A DNA stretch of 55,909 bases from Acidobacteriota bacterium (lineage in GTDB: Bacteria; Acidobacteriota; JAAYUB01), in contig JAKQOW010000028.1 of the NCBI GenBank assembly GCA_029565065.1, positions 1 through 55,909 on the forward strand, in the 5' to 3' direction. Of the stretch, positions 34,247 to 42,116 are shown piece after piece; the stretch's first letter is position 1, and each line of letters starts with the position of its first letter. The notes beneath the pieces were generated by a model. It had not been told where the DNA came from. It was given only the letters and a program-made list of their open reading frames with translations, and did no database searches. Position numbers and translations under genes: made by a program.

Positions 34247-35788
34247 CTAGCGCGGAGAGGCAGCGGGCCGGCCGCGGCGCCGGAGCCAGCCGGCCGCCTC
34301 GCGGATTTCCGGTGTGCCCAGCGCAGCGGCGGCAGCCGTGAACGTGACCAGACCGGCCATGGCAGCCGCTCCGGCCGACACGTACGAATTCGCTCCGGCG
34401 AGGCGGTCGGCCGCGAGCAGTCCGGCGCCGATTCCGGCGGCGGTCGCGGGGACCAGCCGGGCGAAGAAGGGGACGTAGCCGTCGGCGGCGCCCGGGAAGC
34501 GGCGCCGCAGCAGCAGGATCAGCGCCACGACGTACACCGTCACCGCCAGTGAGCTGACGCACGCCAGGCCGGTGGGCCCCCAGCGCCCGCCGGCCCAGAC
34601 GTAGAGCGGGTAGGCCAGCGGAACGACGGCGGTGCCCAGGATCGAGGGCACCCAGGTGTTGCCCAGTGCGTAAAAGCCGCGCGCGACGACGGTCTGGGCG
34701 GCCCAGGCCCAGAGTCCCAGGGAGAAGCAGGCCAGGGCGACGCCGATGGCGGCGTGCTGTTCCGGCGCGATCCGGCCGCCGTACACGAGCATGGAGATCC
34801 CGCGGCCGGCGCCCGTGAGCACCACCTGGGCGGCAAACGCCAGCACCAGCATCCGGCGGACGGCGCCGGCCAGCGTCGTGTAGGCCTGCGATCCTTCGCC
34901 GCGAGCGATCAGCCGGGTCAGGGTGGGGAAGGCGGCCACGCCGGTGGCCAGGCCGAACACGCCCATGGGGACATACATCAGCTGTTTGCCGTACTGGAGG
35001 GTGGAGACGGCGCCCGAACCGATGAGGGAACCGAGGCGGCGCAGGATCCAGTCGTCCACCGCGACGATAGACCAGGCGATCATGATGGGGATCGATCGGA
35101 CCAGATACGTCTTCAGGTCGGAATGATTCAGGCGCAGGATCGGCCGCCAGTCGAAGCGCTGGCGGAGGCAGCCGGCCAGCGGCAGGGCGAACGGTCCGAT
35201 GGCACTCCCCACCAGTACACCCCACGCGAATCCGTATCCGCCGGCGGCGGGACCGCCGATGAGGCCGCCGCCGATGACGGCGGCGGTGTAGCACAACGGG
35301 GCCAGGGCGGGGAGAAGATGGCGGTCACGGGCCTGCAGCACCGCTGACAACAGGCCGCCCACCAGGTGGAAAGCCTGGGCCGGCAGCATGATACGGGTCA
35401 GGCGGACAAGGTCGGCCTGCTGGGCGGCATCAAAGCCCGGCGCCACCAGCGGGACCAGCCGGGGTGCGGCCACCCAAAGGGCGGGGAGCAGGATGGCCAG
35501 GAGCAGCAGGACGAAGTTGGCCGTCACGCTGAAGGCTTCCCACGCCCGGTCTTCCTCGCCGCGCTCCAGGTACCCGTTGAAGATGGGGATGAAAACGATG
35601 GACAGGGCACCGCCTGCCAGAAGGTAATGAAAGAAGTCGGGCAGGGTAAAGGCGGTGAAGTAGACGTCGGCCGATGCGCCGCCGCCCAGCACTCGTCCGA
35701 TGACAGCTTCTCGCACCAGCCCGATCAACCGCGACAGCAGGATGGAACCGCCCCAGATCATGGACGCGATGGCGATGCGGCGGGACAA
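34247..35788 (-). CDS. murJ: MurJ lipid II flippase
   Basis: The 513-residue protein has about 14 transmembrane helices and the MviN/MurJ opening pattern: ASMIWGGSILLSRLIGLVRE followed by GGGASADVYFTAFTLPDFF and LSIVFIPIF. MurJ flips lipid-linked peptidoglycan precursor (lipid II) across the inner membrane. Translation starts at TTG 35788, 5 nt after AAGGAGG, which is the only good site near the conserved N-terminus. It is divergent from lpxD across a 206-nt region, so two envelope pathways may share control. Confidence 0.93.
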   Translation of the reverse strand: MSRRIAIASMIWGGSILLSRLIGLVREAVIGRVLGGGASADVYFTAFTLPDFFHYLLAGGALSIVFIPIFNGYLERGEEDRAWEAFSVTANFVLLLLAILLPALWVAAPRLVPLVAPGFDAAQQADLVRLTRIMLPAQAFHLVGGLLSAVLQARDRHLLPALAPLCYTAAVIGGGLIGGPAAGGYGFAWGVLVGSAIGPFALPLAGCLRQRFDWRPILRLNHSDLKTYLVRSIPIMIAWSIVAVDDWILRRLGSLIGSGAVSTLQYGKQLMYVPMGVFGLATGVAAFPTLTRLIARGEGSQAYTTLAGAVRRMLVLAFAAQVVLTGAGRGISMLVYGGRIAPEQHAAIGVALACFSLGLWAWAAQTVVARGFYALGNTWVPSILGTAVVPLAYPLYVWAGGRWGPTGLACVSSLAVTVYVVALILLLRRRFPGAADGYVPFFARLVPATAAGIGAGLLAADRLAGANSYVSAGAAAMAGLVTFTAAAAALGTPEIREAAGWLRRRGRPAASPR

Positions 35789-35871
35789 TCAGCCCTCCTT
35801 CGGCGAGGCGGCAGCGGCCGGGCAGGGGGCGGATCTTGGCTGGATAACTCTTGTTTTGACAGGCATTTAAC

Positions 35872-35900
35872 TTGACACTCGTAAGGTATTATAATACCAT
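35872..35900 (+). promoter_or_regulatory. lpxD promoter overlapping a 14-bp palindrome
   Basis: TTGACA (35872-35877), 17 nt, and TACCAT (35895-35900) form a plausible plus-strand promoter. The spacer/-10 region contains a perfect 14-bp palindrome GGTATTATAATACC (35885-35898) that also presents TATAAT on both strands. A second TTGACA lies at 35856-35861. The site could be a bidirectional start or an operator for murJ and lpxD. Confidence 0.55.
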
Positions 35901-35994
35901 AACTTGGAAGATGCCACCATATTTGCCCGCACCGTGCCGGCGTGGGCGTACACGGAGTATGAGGCGGGCGGCGTAAGCCGCCGGGAGTGACAGC

Positions 35995-37023
35995 ATGAAA
36001 CTGAAGGACATTGCCGCGCGAGTGAATTGTCGGTATTCCGGCGACGGTGAGACGGAGATCCGTGCCGTCCGAAGCGTCGAGCGGGCCGGTCCTGGCGAGA
36101 TCACCTTCGTGATGGACCGCAAGCACCAGAAGATCATGGCCGGCTCCAAAGCATCAGCCTTCATCGTGGCCGAAGATTTTCCGGCAGTGGAGGCTCCCAC
36201 CATCCGCTCCCGGTTTCCGAACCACACCTTTGCGCTGGTCCAGGAGCTGTTCTACCTGCAGCCGCTGCCCAAAGGACCGCTGGTTCACCCGTCGGCAGTT
36301 GTGGCGCCGGACGCCGTCGTCGGCCCGGACTGCTACATCGGCCCGCACGTGGTCATCGAGTCTGGTTGCCGCCTGGGCCGGAACGTGCGAATCCTGGCCA
36401 ACACCACGCTCTACCCCGGGGTGAGTGTGGGCGATGACACCCTCATCCATTCCAACTGCGTCGTTCGGGAATACTGCCAGCTGGGCTGCCGGGTGATCCT
36501 CCAAAACGGGGTGGTCATCGGGGCCGACGGTTTCGGCTTCGCGCAGACCGCCGACGGCGGTTACCACAAGATCCCGCAGGCGGGTCGCGTCATCGTTGAG
36601 GACGACGTGGAGATCCAGGCCCACACCTGCGTGGACCGCGGCACGCTCGACGACACCCGCATCGGCCGGGGCACCAAGCTGGACAACCTGATCCAGGTGG
36701 GCCACGGCAGCACCATCGGCGAAAACTGCGTGTTCGCCGGTCAGGTGGGCCTGGCGGGCACTACGACGGTAGGCAACAACGTCAAGGTGGGCGGCCAGGT
36801 GGGAATGGCGGGACACTGCATCGTCGGCGACAACGCCGTCATCGAAGCCGGCAGCGCCGTCATCACCGACGTGGAGAAGGGCGCAGTGGTCATCGGTGTT
36901 CCGGCCACCGACCACAAACTGTACAAGCGGTGCACCCTCGCGTTCTTCAAACTGCCGGAACTAATGAACCGGGTGCGCGAGCTGGAGAAGGAAATCGAAC
37001 GGATGAAGCACGGGCATGAATGA
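35995..37023 (+). CDS. lpxD: UDP-3-O-acylglucosamine N-acyltransferase LpxD
   Basis: The 342-residue protein has an N-terminal uridine-binding domain (1-100), then a left-handed beta-helix of hexapeptide repeats (about 100-290) with VVIGADGFGFA and the catalytic H237 in IQVGHGSTIG, and a C-terminal helix. LpxD adds the N-linked hydroxyacyl chain in lipid A synthesis, at the cytoplasmic face. GGGAG lies 11 nt before the ATG. It overlaps the J-domain protein gene by 8 nt at its end (ATGAATGA). Confidence 0.96.
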   Translation: MKLKDIAARVNCRYSGDGETEIRAVRSVERAGPGEITFVMDRKHQKIMAGSKASAFIVAEDFPAVEAPTIRSRFPNHTFALVQELFYLQPLPKGPLVHPSAVVAPDAVVGPDCYIGPHVVIESGCRLGRNVRILANTTLYPGVSVGDDTLIHSNCVVREYCQLGCRVILQNGVVIGADGFGFAQTADGGYHKIPQAGRVIVEDDVEIQAHTCVDRGTLDDTRIGRGTKLDNLIQVGHGSTIGENCVFAGQVGLAGTTTVGNNVKVGGQVGMAGHCIVGDNAVIEAGSAVITDVEKGAVVIGVPATDHKLYKRCTLAFFKLPELMNRVRELEKEIERMKHGHE

Positions 37024-38647
37024 CGCGACGGCCTTTTCGACGCCGCACATCCTGGATGCGTTGCGGCGCGTCCACCGGCAGCGCCTCTCCGGGGAGTTGT
37101 CGTTCCCGTACAGCGACGGATTGTGCACGCTGACCGTCGCCGAGGGCGACATCGTCGCCCTGGACACGGTCACCGCCCGTGAGCGGCTGGTCCCCTTCCT
37201 GAAGGAGCGGGGCGCCGATCCGACGGATCTCCTCACCGGGGCCACCAACACGGTCAGCCTGGGCCGGATCGAACAGCTCCACACGCTGGTCGCCGAATAC
37301 ATCGGCCGCCTGGTCAACGAGCTGGCCAATCCCAAAGTGGCCGTGCTGATCAACTTCAAGCCCGGCGTCGCCGGCAGCCCGGACCGCGTCCGGCACAAGA
37401 TCGCCAGCCTCCTGCTCCAGCTCTACGACCAGTGGCTCGACGGCCACATCATCGAGTCGCTGCTGCCTGACCGCCAGACCCGGGTGCGGGTGGCGCCCGA
37501 CGCGCTGAGCCGCATCCGGGGACTGCCCCTGACCACGCGGCAGGGCTTCCTGTTCAGCCGCCTGCATGACGGTCTGACCGTCGATGAGCTGGTGCGCGCC
37601 GGCGGGTTGTCCGAGGAACAGGTCCTGCGCGCGTTGCTGGCCCTGGCGTTCATGGAGGTGCTCGGCCTGGAACCCGCGGCAGCGCCGCCGGCACAGGTTG
37701 TCCGGGACGAATCGCCGCCGCCGCGCCCGGCCATGCCCCAGCCGCCGCCGTCCGCGGCCCCGCCGCGTCCGGCGCCCCGGGCGGCGCCGCCGCCGAAGCC
37801 GGCCGCCGCTCCGCCGCCGGTCGCCGGTGCGACATCCCCGGCGTCTGAATCCGTGCCCCCCGGGCTGATGGTGGAACTGGACGACCTGTTCATCCTGGCC
37901 CAGAACGGCAATCACTATGAATTGCTCGGGGTGGGCTACCGCGCCGAGACTGACGAGATCAAGAAGAGCTACGTGGAGCTCACCAAACGCTTTCACCCCG
38001 ACCGGTTCAATAAGTACAACAATCCGGCGCTCCAGGCGCGGGTGGATGCGCTGTTCGCCCAGATCACCGAGGCGGCCGAAACGCTGAAGGATCCCGCGCG
38101 CCGCGCCGACTACGACGAGAAGCACGAGCTGGACAAGACGATGCTCAAGCCCCAGGGCGTTCCCGCCCGGGCGGAACCGGAGAAGAAGGACACCAAGTCC
38201 TACGCCTACGAAGACCGCGAACACATCGCCAAGCAGCACTACACCCACGGCAAGGAGGCCTTCAAGGCCCAGAAGTACTATGACGCCACCGAGCATTTCC
38301 GGCAAGCGGTGCGGATCTCGCCGGACGTGGCGGAGTACCAGTTCTGGCTGGGGCGGACCCTGACCCTGAATCCGCAGCGGTTCAAGGAGGCGGAGGAGCG
38401 GCTGCTCAAGGCGCAGGAGATGAAACCCGACCGGATCGAGATCCTGCTGGAGCTGGCGCGTTTCTACACCAAGATCAAGCTGCATATCCGCGCCCAGAAG
38501 TTCTACCAGCGGGTCTACGAGCTCAAGCCCGACAACGAGGAGGCCCGGCAGGCCCTCGGGATCAAGAAGGAACGCGGGCCCATCACCTTCAAGGGCCTGC
38601 TGAAGATGGACCTGAAGAATCTCCTGAAATCAGACGACGAGAAATAG
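37016..38647 (+). CDS. DUF4388-like/J-domain/TPR fusion protein
   Basis: The 543-residue protein has an N-terminal module (about 1-130) like DUF4388/PATAN (GELSFPYSDGLCTLTVAEGDIVALD) and a second winged-helix-like stretch (about 165-215). A Pro/Ala-rich linker follows (about 220-280), then a J domain (about 298-365) with the HPD motif at 327-329 (FHPDRFNK), and TPR-like repeats (about 395-520). J domains stimulate Hsp70 ATPase activity, so it should recruit DnaK to a client; the other modules mediate protein contacts. It overlaps lpxD by 8 nt and converges with the next gene, overlapping its end by 18 nt. Confidence 0.88.
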   Translation: MNDATAFSTPHILDALRRVHRQRLSGELSFPYSDGLCTLTVAEGDIVALDTVTARERLVPFLKERGADPTDLLTGATNTVSLGRIEQLHTLVAEYIGRLVNELANPKVAVLINFKPGVAGSPDRVRHKIASLLLQLYDQWLDGHIIESLLPDRQTRVRVAPDALSRIRGLPLTTRQGFLFSRLHDGLTVDELVRAGGLSEEQVLRALLALAFMEVLGLEPAAAPPAQVVRDESPPPRPAMPQPPPSAAPPRPAPRAAPPPKPAAAPPPVAGATSPASESVPPGLMVELDDLFILAQNGNHYELLGVGYRAETDEIKKSYVELTKRFHPDRFNKYNNPALQARVDALFAQITEAAETLKDPARRADYDEKHELDKTMLKPQGVPARAEPEKKDTKSYAYEDREHIAKQHYTHGKEAFKAQKYYDATEHFRQAVRISPDVAEYQFWLGRTLTLNPQRFKEAEERLLKAQEMKPDRIEILLELARFYTKIKLHIRAQKFYQRVYELKPDNEEARQALGIKKERGPITFKGLLKMDLKNLLKSDDEK

Positions 38648-39325
38648 CGCGGCGAAGGCCGCCTCGATCCGTTCGCGGTACAGGTACGCCAGCGGCCGGG
38701 TGTCGTACGCCAGGCCGGCCTGCAGGGCCTGCAGCCAGCGGGGTGCGTCATCCGGCTGGAGGAGGGGCGGGGGGCAGTCGGCGGCCAGTAGGGGAAACCA
38801 CGCCGTCACCCGGACCAGGTGAAACAGGCCGGCGGGAAAAGGGGCCAGGTCGGTCAGCCGCACCGAGATGAGCACACTCTGAGCCACGGGATGCAGCATG
38901 GTCACGGCGGGGGCGGCGAGCCACTCCAGCGTAGCGGCGAGATCGCCGGCCAGCCGGGCCGGGTCGGCGGCCAGGCCCGGCGCGGGGAATCCGGTGCGCG
39001 TACCGGTCCGCCAGGGGCGACCGTCGTTCCACGCATTGGACAGGTCGGCAAGATCCGCGGGTTGCAGCGTGCCGCGTGCCAGGCAGTTGAAGAGAACGTC
39101 CACGGAGCGCGCCAGCGCGGTTTCGGTGTCGGCCGGAGGACGATCCGCGGCGGGCGTCAGTGGCGCCAGGCCGGTTTCAGCAGGTGCGATGACCCGGCGG
39201 GTGAAAGACTCAAGCAGCTCCCGGCGACGTTCTGCCAACGGCGCCAGCTCGATCAGGCGGGCGCGGGCGGCGTCGATGGCGGCAAAGTCGGCCAGGGTGC
39301 GGTCCCGGGATTCCATGGGGGGCAT
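38630..39325 (-). CDS. Degenerate Fic-fold protein
   Basis: The 231-residue product (ATG 39325; an in-frame ATG at 39316 is an alternative) follows the helical pattern of Fic proteins. A WRTG.RTGFPAPG segment (matching the G-x-x-R-x-x-x-V region) is followed by LEWLAAP, a helix with HPVAQSVLI, and then PFPAGLFHLVR where the HPF.DGNGR active motif should be, followed by a WFPLLAADCPP helix and a C-terminal ALQAGLAYDTRPL..LYRERIEAAF stretch. The catalytic His is replaced (LAPFPAG) and the GNGR Asn/Gly are lost, so adenylylation is unlikely. It is cytosolic. It may be a pseudoenzyme or an old remnant. No antitoxin-like gene is adjacent. Confidence 0.62.
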   Translation of the reverse strand: MPPMESRDRTLADFAAIDAARARLIELAPLAERRRELLESFTRRVIAPAETGLAPLTPAADRPPADTETALARSVDVLFNCLARGTLQPADLADLSNAWNDGRPWRTGTRTGFPAPGLAADPARLAGDLAATLEWLAAPAVTMLHPVAQSVLISVRLTDLAPFPAGLFHLVRVTAWFPLLAADCPPPLLQPDDAPRWLQALQAGLAYDTRPLAYLYRERIEAAFAALFLVV

Positions 39326-39399
39326 TGTAACCGGCGGCGGCTCCGGCCGCAACGGCCCGCTGGCCGGCACGGCCTGCCGGCGCGATCCGGCGCCGCGGA

Positions 39400-40156
39400 T
39401 CATCCGTCGGCGTCTGCGGGGAACACGATGAAATCCTGCCGCCGGTAGCCGCGGAACCGGCGGAGCACGGCGTCGCCGTCGCGGCTGCCGCTGTCGTTGG
39501 TGTTTCCCTCGATGCTCTCGAACCAGTCGGCGGCGGCGGCGGTGACGATGCCGGCGTGCGTCCAGTCGCCGGGCGCCCGGTGCGTCAGAAACACGCTGCC
39601 GGCGGGGGTGGCGGCGCGGTCGGCGATCCGCGCGCCGGGGACCAGCAGGCCCGCGGCGGACGCCTCGGCGGCCAGCACGTCGCACGAGCAGGTGTAGCAA
39701 CGGTGCGGTCACGGCCAGGCACTCCGCCGCCTGGCGGATGACGAAGCTGACGAACGCCGCGCACCATGGCCAGCGGTCGCCCTGGCGGCCGCGGGTGTAG
39801 AGGCGTACCCAGGGGCCCCGGTTCTGCCCGCCCGCCTCGCGGGGCCGCGCCGCCAGGTGCCGCTCGGCCACCGCCGCCACCAGCGCGCAGAACGACCGGC
39901 CCGCCGGCTCAACGGACCGGAGCGCCCCGGCCATGGGGGCGGCCAGCGCGGCGAAGGTGCGCGGATCGGCCACGCCGCTCACCGTCAGGCCGACGCCGGA
40001 CTGGAAGCCGCGCACCGCCGTCTCGGTGGCCGGACCAAAGGCGCCGTCCACGCGGAGGCTCCAGCCGTTGAGGCAGAGCCATTCCTGGATCCGGCGCACG
40101 TCCGCTCCACGGTGGCCGCGTCGCCGCACGGGTGGCGGCTGAAGTTCTTTTTCCAT
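39400..40156 (-). pseudogene. Peptidoglycan-binding/amidase-like protein, frameshifted
   Basis: Two frames together give one protein. The 5' part (ATG 40156, GGAG 7 nt upstream) encodes a peptidoglycan-binding domain (about 10-75, GADVRRIQEWLCLNGW...FGPATETAVRGFQ) and the start of a CHAP-like hydrolase with catalytic Cys132 in WPWCAAFVSFV. The frame then shifts by one base close to 39700. The other frame continues CYTCSCDVLAAEAS and carries the later His motif DWTHAGIV, and ends at 39400. The total of 757 nt is one more than a multiple of three, so one extra base near 39699-39703 (the GTTGC stretch) explains it. This could be a genuine pseudogene or an assembly error. No signal peptide is evident. 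Confidence 0.75.
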
Positions 40157-40256
40157 GGACCATCTCCGGCGGGAGCGTGTGAGCCATTTCAGCACAAACA
40201 CGGCGAAAACACCATCCCCCGCCCGGCGTTCCTGTGAACAGGCGGACTGGAAGCGG

Positions 40257-40286
40257 AAACCCGATCCGACGGGTTTGGGGTATACT
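40257..40286 (+). promoter_or_regulatory. Inverted repeat and -10 before the cupin gene
   Basis: A perfect 7-bp inverted repeat (AAACCCG, 40257-40263, with CGGGTTT 40270-40276) immediately precedes TATACT (40281-40286), a good -10 element. No -35 box is visible. The repeat sits where -35 would be and might bind a regulator. Confidence 0.4.
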
Positions 40287-40351
40287 ATCGATAATCCCCG
40301 GCCGGTGCGCGCTGAGGCCGCCCGTCGGGAGGACACCTGAGGGAGGATGCC

Positions 40352-40759
40352 ATGACCGTCAGCAACCCGCAGCCGGTGGTCGTTCCGCCGGCCGAGACGG
40401 CGGCCCAGCCGGTGAAGCGGACCCGCGGCGCCCGCATGGCTGTGCTCATCGGCCCGGCCCAGAACGCGCCCCGGTTCGTCACCCGCCGCTTTCTCTTCGA
40501 GCCGGGCGGGCGGATCCCGCGCCACCGCCATCCCGACATCGAGCATGAACAGGTGATGGTGCGGGGCGAGATGGTGCTCGGCTTCGACGGCGGCGAGCGG
40601 ACGGTACGGGCCGGGGACGCCGTCTACATTCCCGCCGGCGCCGCCCACTGGTATGAAAACCGCGGCCGGGAGCCGGTGGAGTTCCTCTGCATCATCCCCC
40701 GCACCGCCGACTACGCCACGGAATGGCTGGAGGACCCGCCGCCCGGCGCGGCGGAGTAG
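40352..40759 (+). CDS. Small cupin-domain protein
   Basis: The 135-residue protein has a single cupin barrel (about 40-115). Metal ligands are visible: H58 and H60 in RHRH, an acidic/His cluster at 64-66 (EHE), and H99 in AAHWYEN. The second motif G(D).VYIPAGAAHWY is standard. Single-domain cupins bind metal and act as small enzymes or sensors; no substrate can be named. There is no signal peptide. GGAGG lies 6 nt before the ATG. It stands alone, followed by a terminator shared with the opposite strand. Confidence 0.85.
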   Translation: MTVSNPQPVVVPPAETAAQPVKRTRGARMAVLIGPAQNAPRFVTRRFLFEPGGRIPRHRHPDIEHEQVMVRGEMVLGFDGGERTVRAGDAVYIPAGAAHWYENRGREPVEFLCIIPRTADYATEWLEDPPPGAAE

Positions 40760-40791
40760 TTGTCCGCCCCGCGGGTGGCGCTCCAATAAAA

Positions 40792-40819
40792 AGCCCCCGG
40801 CCGCTGCGGGCCGGGGGCT
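40792..40819. terminator. Bidirectional terminator between cupin and secreted protein genes
   Basis: A perfect 11-bp stem (AGCCCCCGGCC, 40792-40802, with 40809-40819) and a 6-nt loop. On the minus strand it is followed by TTTTTATT, making it a good intrinsic terminator for the gene ending at 40843; it may also stop the cupin transcript. Confidence 0.85.
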
Positions 40820-40842
40820 GAGTGGTCCTGCCGTGACCGGCA

Positions 40843-42072
40843 CTATGGACAGCAGTTGACGTTGGTCTGGGACGCGTTCTTGTCGGTGATGCTGGAATTG
40901 GCGCCGGAGTCGAAATTGCGGTAATACCCCTTCACCAGATCCTGTTGCGGATCATAGTATACCGACAGGGCATAACGGGCGCCCCGCTGGCCGCTCAGGA
41001 CGAATGAGCCATTGGGCCGCCAGGTGATGGTGGCAACGCCCGCATACTCGCCCGCGCCCTTGCCGGAGAGCACCCGGTAGAGGAACTCCCCGGTGGTCGT
41101 GTTGAGGCAGAGTTTCGACAGGCCGGCGTCGTCGACATACACGGCGTCAAACATGTCCGGCACATCCATCACGGCGGTGATCAGGTTGGTCCAGAGCTCC
41201 ACGTGATCCGGGATGCCGTCGGTGTCCTGGTCGGCGCCGCCCATGGCGTCGGCGAAGCCGCGGAAGATGGTGCGGCCCTCATTGCCCACCACGATGGCCG
41301 CTTCGCCGGCGGCGGGAGCCATCGTGTAGCCGGCCAGCGCCTCAAAGCCCGGCAGCACGCCGAGATGCTGGCCGAAGATCGCGTACCCCATGGTGTTCAA
41401 CACGGTGAGCTGGGGCACGCTGTTGGGTATGTTGAATATCGGATCGGCGGGGGACCACCAATAGACCGGATCCGGGACTCCGCCATATCCGTTGCCGAAA
41501 TCTCCCATCGTGCTGTAAACGCCCAGAGCCGCCCATAGCGGGTGGTTGCTGTAGTCCGGCAGGCTGGCGAAATAGATATGCTCCGTCCAGTCCATGGCCC
41601 AGCAGTGGGCGATGAGCTTGCCGCCGCAGGAGACATATTGGTACAGCGCGTCATACACGGCCGAGTTTGAGGGACCGGCATTCTCGCTTGCGAAAATCAC
41701 CAGGTCCCACTTCTGATTCAGGAGGGCGTTCAGAAACGAGTACTGGTCGGCGTAGGCGGTGTAGGGCAGACCCAGCCACTGCAGCGCCTGCGAAGGATAT
41801 CCGTTGGTGGCTCCGTGTGTGTAATCGTCACAAAGGACCAGTATGTTCGGTCCCATGGCGTTGAGGGCTTTCTCGCCCGGCGTCCATTGCAGCGCCAGGA
41901 TGTGGCCGGCAGGCGGGCTCATCGAGTTGTACACGCGCGGAGTGGCCGGCTGCCCCGGCTTGGGCACCACCGTCAGGGGGCCGCCGCGCACGGCGCCGTT
42001 GCCCGCCATGACCGGCGCGGCGAGAGCCAGCACCACCGCCGCACAGAGTAGCAGTTTCCATAAACAATTCAT
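40843..42072 (-). CDS. Secreted GATase1-like protein with calcium loop, paralogue A
   Basis: The 409-residue protein has a signal peptide (about 1-23). The middle (about 70-270) looks like a class I glutamine amidotransferase/ThuA-type Rossmann-like fold (NILVLCDDY...WDLVIFASE...GGKLIAHCW). It contains the D.DTDGIPD loop (about 290-297) typical of EF-hand or thrombospondin type 3 calcium sites, then VDDAGLSKLCLN and a beta-rich C-terminal domain. No catalytic Cys-His-Glu triad is evident. It is closely related to the protein encoded at 43654-44862 and probably surface-exposed. A strong AAGGAGG site precedes the ATG. Confidence 0.8.
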   Translation of the reverse strand: MNCLWKLLLCAAVVLALAAPVMAGNGAVRGGPLTVVPKPGQPATPRVYNSMSPPAGHILALQWTPGEKALNAMGPNILVLCDDYTHGATNGYPSQALQWLGLPYTAYADQYSFLNALLNQKWDLVIFASENAGPSNSAVYDALYQYVSCGGKLIAHCWAMDWTEHIYFASLPDYSNHPLWAALGVYSTMGDFGNGYGGVPDPVYWWSPADPIFNIPNSVPQLTVLNTMGYAIFGQHLGVLPGFEALAGYTMAPAAGEAAIVVGNEGRTIFRGFADAMGGADQDTDGIPDHVELWTNLITAVMDVPDMFDAVYVDDAGLSKLCLNTTTGEFLYRVLSGKGAGEYAGVATITWRPNGSFVLSGQRGARYALSVYYDPQQDLVKGYYRNFDSGANSSITDKNASQTNVNCCP

Positions 42073-42116
42073 ATATCCTCCTTGGGGGACATGGATTCTT
42101 GCCCGGTTAGATTCTG

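Noticed and set aside
30568..34341. 1257-codon plus-strand open frame across the M16 pair
   Set aside because: It covers three minus-strand genes with clear motifs and intergenic hairpins; translation is low complexity.
38630..40843. Single 737-codon minus-strand gene
   Set aside because: It joins the end of a Fic-like gene with a frameshifted hydrolase and non-coding sequence; separate starts with ribosome sites and domain order show at least two genes.
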